A DNA stretch of 64,000 bases from Apium graveolens (taxonomy: Eukaryota; Streptophyta; Magnoliopsida; Apiales; Apiaceae). Position numbers and translations under genes: made by a program. Positions 59,530-64,000 of the stretch are shown here, piece after piece. Within the stretch, counting starts at the first letter, position 1. Every line of letters begins with the position of its first letter. The notes beneath the pieces are model-generated. The model was not told where the DNA came from. It was given only the letters and a program-made list of their open reading frames with translations, and made no database searches. Location of the stretch: the NCBI RefSeq assembly GCF_009905375.1, contig NC_133653.1, positions 95,840,609 to 95,904,608 of the forward strand, read 5' to 3'.

Positions 59530-61927
59530 CTGTCTTCACTGCTGCCACCGTGATATTGTGTCCGGTCAGTCTCCGGTAATTGCCGGTTTCTATTGGCCTT
59601 TGTTGTGGGTAGTCGTATATATATGTGTGCAGTGTATATAAAGTGTATGTGTTCATGTGTGTGTGCATATGAAGTGTGTGTGTTGTGTATGCGGTGTTGG
59701 CCGTGATTATTGGCTGTGTTTGCTGACCGTGTCCCTGTGCTCCCCTGTTTTCCGTTGAACTGTGTATTGGGCCTGTTAATTGGGCCTTACTGTTTGGCCC
59801 AGTAATGTTAAGACTGATTGTGTGCCGTTGGTTTTGATATTCTAATTTGATTTTTTGCAGGAATTAAATTGATTAAATTTTGTGAAATAAATAATTGCTT
59901 TCGGGAAATTAATTTCGTAATCGGTGAAATACGCGTCGGAAACCTGAAACTAATCGGGTACCCGCGAATTTTACCGCCGTCGACGATGAGGCTTGACGAG
60001 TCGACGGTGGACGGTGTTGAATTTATTCTGAGTCCTAATTTTTATAAAATAAATAAAATAAGTTATGTAATTAATTTCGTATGGGAATGTTTGTGGAATT
60101 GTGAAAATTGGGTTGTGATTTGTGTTATTGACGTCGATGATGTTTCGACGGGTAGTCCGATAAACAAAGGGGACGCTGTCTGATTTTCGGGAAATTGAAC
60201 TACGGAATTACGGGAGCGTATCTGAGGATTATCGGAACGTCGAGCGAGTATAAGTAAATACATATATATATGTTTTATACAGAACCTGAATGTATGTTGT
60301 GTTGTATGTTTTGTCCATAAACACAATAACCCTAATTTCGTAAAATGACGAGTATACGTATTTTGTAAAAACGAATACTGGATCGATTTCGAGAATGTGT
60401 ACCCTAATTGATGTCTGTGTTATTCTAATATGAATAATTACGAGTCGGGTTTGAATATCGTTGGATAAGAATTAGTATCGAGGATATGTCAAGCATACCT
60501 AGACGTCTAACGTAGGGTATTTCAACCCTGTAGGTTATAGTCAGGAACCTGAAAGTGGATGATGGACTAAAGAAAATCTAATGGTCAGTCGACGAGCTCA
60601 GTAGAGTTTCAACAGAAAGACCTGAGTGTCGAAGTCGAATCCAACGAGATCTAGTGGTTGGACGTTAGAGCCTGAGCAGCAGAGTCAGCTCAGAGTTGAT
60701 CAGTAATAGTTGTAAAGCCTTGTAAGGCAAGTATTTCTGAACTTTTCTTCAAAGATATATATTACCAATGTTTTTGAACTGTTTTATAACATGTCGCTAT
60801 TATTCAAAATAACCCCTGTTTTATATTGCAAGAGCTTTAAACCATTTAACCTTGAACCCTGATTTTCTTGATCTTGAGCCGTAAGCTTTATGCTTTGTAA
60901 ACCATCCTTTGTTGATACACTATTTCGGAAATCCCAAGGACTAAATCTTATGGATACCTCAAATACCAAACCACACTGATATGATACTACTCCCCAAATG
61001 TTTAATTACCAAACACCAAACACTGGAAGAAAATTGTTTGAAAATACAGAAACTTTTATATCCCAAACAATCCTTATAACATCAAAGAAATATACCTTGA
61101 AAAATCATTACTGAACTAATACCTGATGCTTGTACAAACGGAAAACCATTTCTTATACATACCCTGAAATACCCTTGAGATATCCATGAGTTTCCTTACG
61201 TTTTTATTCAAGTGTTTCACCATCGTTGATTATGATATTGTATTATCGAATTATATAGTTTACCATATTAAACTGCTTTAGGATTGGATAGTTTTTGTAT
61301 ATGTGGACCAGATTCGTGGTCAGACCATACTAATGGTCAAGTTAGGCCAATGTGTGCCTTAGATCCAGTAATTAGAGCAGTGATGTGTGCTTGCTCGGGG
61401 TTAGTGCGTGACTGATCAGCAGCCTAACCTTGGTTTTTAAAACTTAACATGAATATCCAATTCTAATGATTAGTTAAAAAGAAACTTGATTCCTTTGAAT
61501 CATCTCATATTGATCATTGTTTAACCTCAGTTATCGTTATCATGACTTGCTGAGCTAGTTAGCTCACTCTTGCGATTCTTTTTATATATGTTACAGTTGA
61601 AAAGGATATGGATGATAGTGAAGTTCCTCAGTCCAAAGTGCGGGCTAAGGTTCCAGTTGAGTTGGATCGAGCTAGCAGAAGCTTCATGCGGTAGAGAGAT
61701 AGTCAAATTGTAAGAATACTTTTATTATCAGTTGTAAGTTAAATTAAAGGGAAATTTGGTACGTTGTAATAAAAGTTAAGGTTCTGGCTTGTTTTCATAC
61801 TTTAACCTGTTGCGAACCGTGGTTTTATGAAGCAGGGTCATTATAAATAATATTTTTTATACAGGTTAATATATTGTGTTTGTGTTGTGGACCCCAAACT
61901 TCTGACCCGGGTTTGGAGGGTGCCACA
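59530..61927 (+). mobile_element. Right fragment of element G LTR
   Basis: Starts with the second CTGTC and continues the sequence of 1-241. The last part has features common in long Tekay-type gypsy LTRs, including a GACTTGCTGAGC...TAGCTCAC stretch (about 61543-61568) and a terminal TGCCACA. Several short frames occur but none looks like a gene. Confidence 0.55.
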
Positions 61928-62261
61928 CTAAGTTATGAATGATTAGTTTTAATGACTAGATGATTATATGTGGTAGTACTTTTGGGATAGAAGCGATCAG
62001 GCCAAATGATGTAATTCTCTTTCATGTGTTCGATTGTTGTACCCTCGAACAAATGGTTATGTATATATTCGTTCCTTTCAGTTCAGATCAGTTGTTTGTG
62101 ATGAGTTCATATTGTTAATTACACTGTTAGCACTTAAGAGTGTCATAAGTTATAGAACTTGAGAATTCATAAGTTATGATCATGTAAGGACTGAACGAGG
62201 GAAAGAATTAAGCAAAGTAAGTAAGACAAATATAAAGAGATTCCCAAAATTTCCAAGCATT
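61928..62261 (+). other. Element G leader between LTR and gag
   Basis: No clear primer binding site can be read next to the LTR end; otherwise an AT-rich leader. Confidence 0.45.
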
Positions 62262-63200
62262 ATGCCCCCACGAAGAATAAGATTTGGGGCAAACCCCGAA
62301 TGTGATAATCAGGGAGGTCGCAATTAAGATATAAGGAACCCAAAACATAATGAAATAGAAAATGAGGATTTTAAATTATAAGATGACCCCGATTATGGGG
62401 AGTAGGGAGAAATATTTGGACTGAGAAAACAGAACTCGAGCAAGGAAGGGAGCACCAAGACGGTACTCCTATGAGGAAATTCATGGACCTGCGTAAACAA
62501 AATTAATACTTTTATCCCCAAACACCACCCTGAGGAAACAATGTGGTGTGAAACTCTTTCAGGACCTTTAAGTCGCTAAAGCTCTCCGAGTTCCAAGGAA
62601 CAAGTTGACCCAACGAGGCAAGAGCCTGGCTAAAGGGAATAGAGGAATCATTTGAGATTCTAAATGATTGATGAAGTGCAAAAGACTATTTTTGCCACTT
62701 ACCTTCCTAAGAGAGAGGCCACACGTTGGTGGAAGGTTAAGGAAGATAGAGAAATAGTGTAGAAGTTTTAAAACCAGGCCAAAGACGGACAAGTATGATG
62801 AATCATGAATTTAAGTTGTGAAAGTCATCAAGGTTCGTCTGAAGAACACGAATCCAGAATGACGGAATGTTTGAAATCAACGCTTATGTTGTGTTGGTTC
62901 ATGAAATGGTTGTAATAGAAATGAAAATAAAAGATTGAAGTGGAAAGAAATAAAAAGGTAATACAGTTTGAGGAATGATGAGGGAGTTGGGCATGAGGAA
63001 ACCCTAAAGACTCGTAGCAATAGAAATAGAAAAGTACGTAATCGTCAGGATAAGGGTGATTCACTATGAGTTAAAGTTGATGGTTGAAGGCATAAGAGAT
63101 ACATATATTTTATCCCCTGTAAGTTGGGAGGATTCGAGGAAACCTTGAGATAGTTTGAAGGATAAATAATGAGACGCAGATAGACTGAGGAGACAAGAAG
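62262..63200 (+). pseudogene. Element G gag, heavily decayed
   Basis: Starts with MPPRRIRFGANPE, as chromovirus Tekay gag proteins often start with MPPRR. Near 62682-62760 one frame reads FATYLPKREATRWWKVKED, the conserved gag 'A..WW' block. Stops and shifts occur throughout. Confidence 0.6.
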
Positions 63201-63549
63201 GTAACAAATTAGGAAAATTGGATGAAGGAAGTGACCTTCAAGAATGTGAAGTGTAAGACCGGTGGCATGATACCCAGAAAGGGAGACACCATGTATGAAA
63301 GATATCCCAACATTGAGATGACTGTTGAGATAAACAACAAAAGTAAATGAGGAATTATTAAGAAGAAGTTTGCATTGAACACGACCAATATCTTTCAGAA
63401 CATCCTTGTTATCGTTATCAAATTAGGCATATACTATCGAGGTGGGAATGATTGAATAAGACACCCTTATCAGGGATATATGACTTGATTTATCCATGGA
63501 AGGATGCATGTACCTTTTTAAAGGTGGAATTAAGGATAGAACATCTGTA

Positions 63550-63900
63550 ACTTAAAATGAATCCTAAAGGAATGCATAAAGGTTGGCGTTTCACCCTTAA
63601 TAGGGATAGTATGAGTTTTGACAGTATGAATTGGAAAGGATTAAAGTAACAACAACCTTTAAGGATCAGTGGAGAAATTTTTCAGAAGTATATAGACAAT
63701 GATTCTTGTATTAGTAAATGGTATCTTGATATGCCCTGTGCCTAGGGTGTACCTGATAAAGGATTTAAGGATAACCTTAGAGGTTTTACAAGGAGAAAGG
63801 TAATATTCAAAGTTCTCAAGAATAGAAATTTTGATGAAGGAAATATGGCATAATTATAATAATGCCAAATGGGCACGTGTTAAACCATAAGAAGTATAGA
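63550..63900 (+). pseudogene. Element G reverse transcriptase remnant
   Basis: Near 63767-63830 a frame reads LRITLEVLQGER and YSKFSR, matching the gypsy RT block after the catalytic YxDD (LR..L..L....LYAKFSKCEF). Upstream FQKYID resembles the segment before YxDD. No intact motif remains. gag-then-pol order gives the + orientation. Confidence 0.5.
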
Positions 63901-64000
63901 TTGAACCAATGAAGGTCAGAATTGTAAAAGCAAGAAGGGCCCAAGATAAAAGACGTCCTAAGTATGATCGAGAGTCAGCCATGATAATGTTTACATTTAA

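Noticed and set aside
59869..60183. Plus-strand ORF of 104 codons in the G LTR
   Set aside because: No known domain and an LTR context; likely a chance frame.

Overview
This window is plant nuclear DNA, almost certainly from a dicot, made entirely of nested LTR retrotransposons. I see no host gene, rRNA, tRNA or CRISPR array. The organism call rests on the lineages recognised: Sirevirus-type Copia elements with a very large extra 3' ORF, a Tat-type Ty3/gypsy element with an antisense intron-containing gene, an Angela/Tork-like Copia element and a chromovirus (Tekay-like) Ty3/gypsy element. The species cannot be named from this.

Nesting, outermost first. (G) A decayed Tekay-like gypsy element on the + strand: its LTR occupies 1-246 and 59530-61927, with degraded gag and pol at 61928-64000. 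(A) A Sirevirus-type Copia element on the - strand, 247-59529, inserted in G's LTR with target duplication CTGTC. (B) An Angela/Tork-like Copia element on the - strand, 50688-58657, inserted in A's 5' LTR with target duplication GAATG. (E) A second Sirevirus family on the - strand, 8714-47127, lying inside A's integrase. (D) A sister copy of E on the - strand, 18135-31419, inserted in E's reverse transcriptase (target duplication CCACT, one copy mutated to CTACT). (F) A Tat-type gypsy element on the - strand, 32701-43436, inserted in E's integrase with target duplication ATGAC.

Each Sirevirus element reads (right to left) 5' LTR, PBS, gag, protease, integrase, RT, RNase H, spacer, extra ORF (aORF), polypurine tract, 3' LTR. 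A's RT-RNase H block and its 1521-codon aORF have no internal stop. D is almost complete but has scattered nonsense codons. E is split by D and F, and its 3' end is fused to a 2,083-bp duplicate of LTR plus A gag/protease/integrase sequence. In D and E a conserved small ORF with its own TATA box lies between pol and aORF, and in all three the aORF also has a TATA box upstream.

The signals most worth following are: short motifs specific to each family that recur in LTRs, spacers and coding regions (ATCCGTCGA in A; TCAGAACTTA and AAGTACTGAT in D/E); the small ORF with its own promoter; the apparent internal aORF promoters; a 3' splice-site-like sequence at every gag-pol boundary; the antisense gene of F with a TGGGCY cluster and palindrome arrays; and the recombinant junction at 8709-10791.
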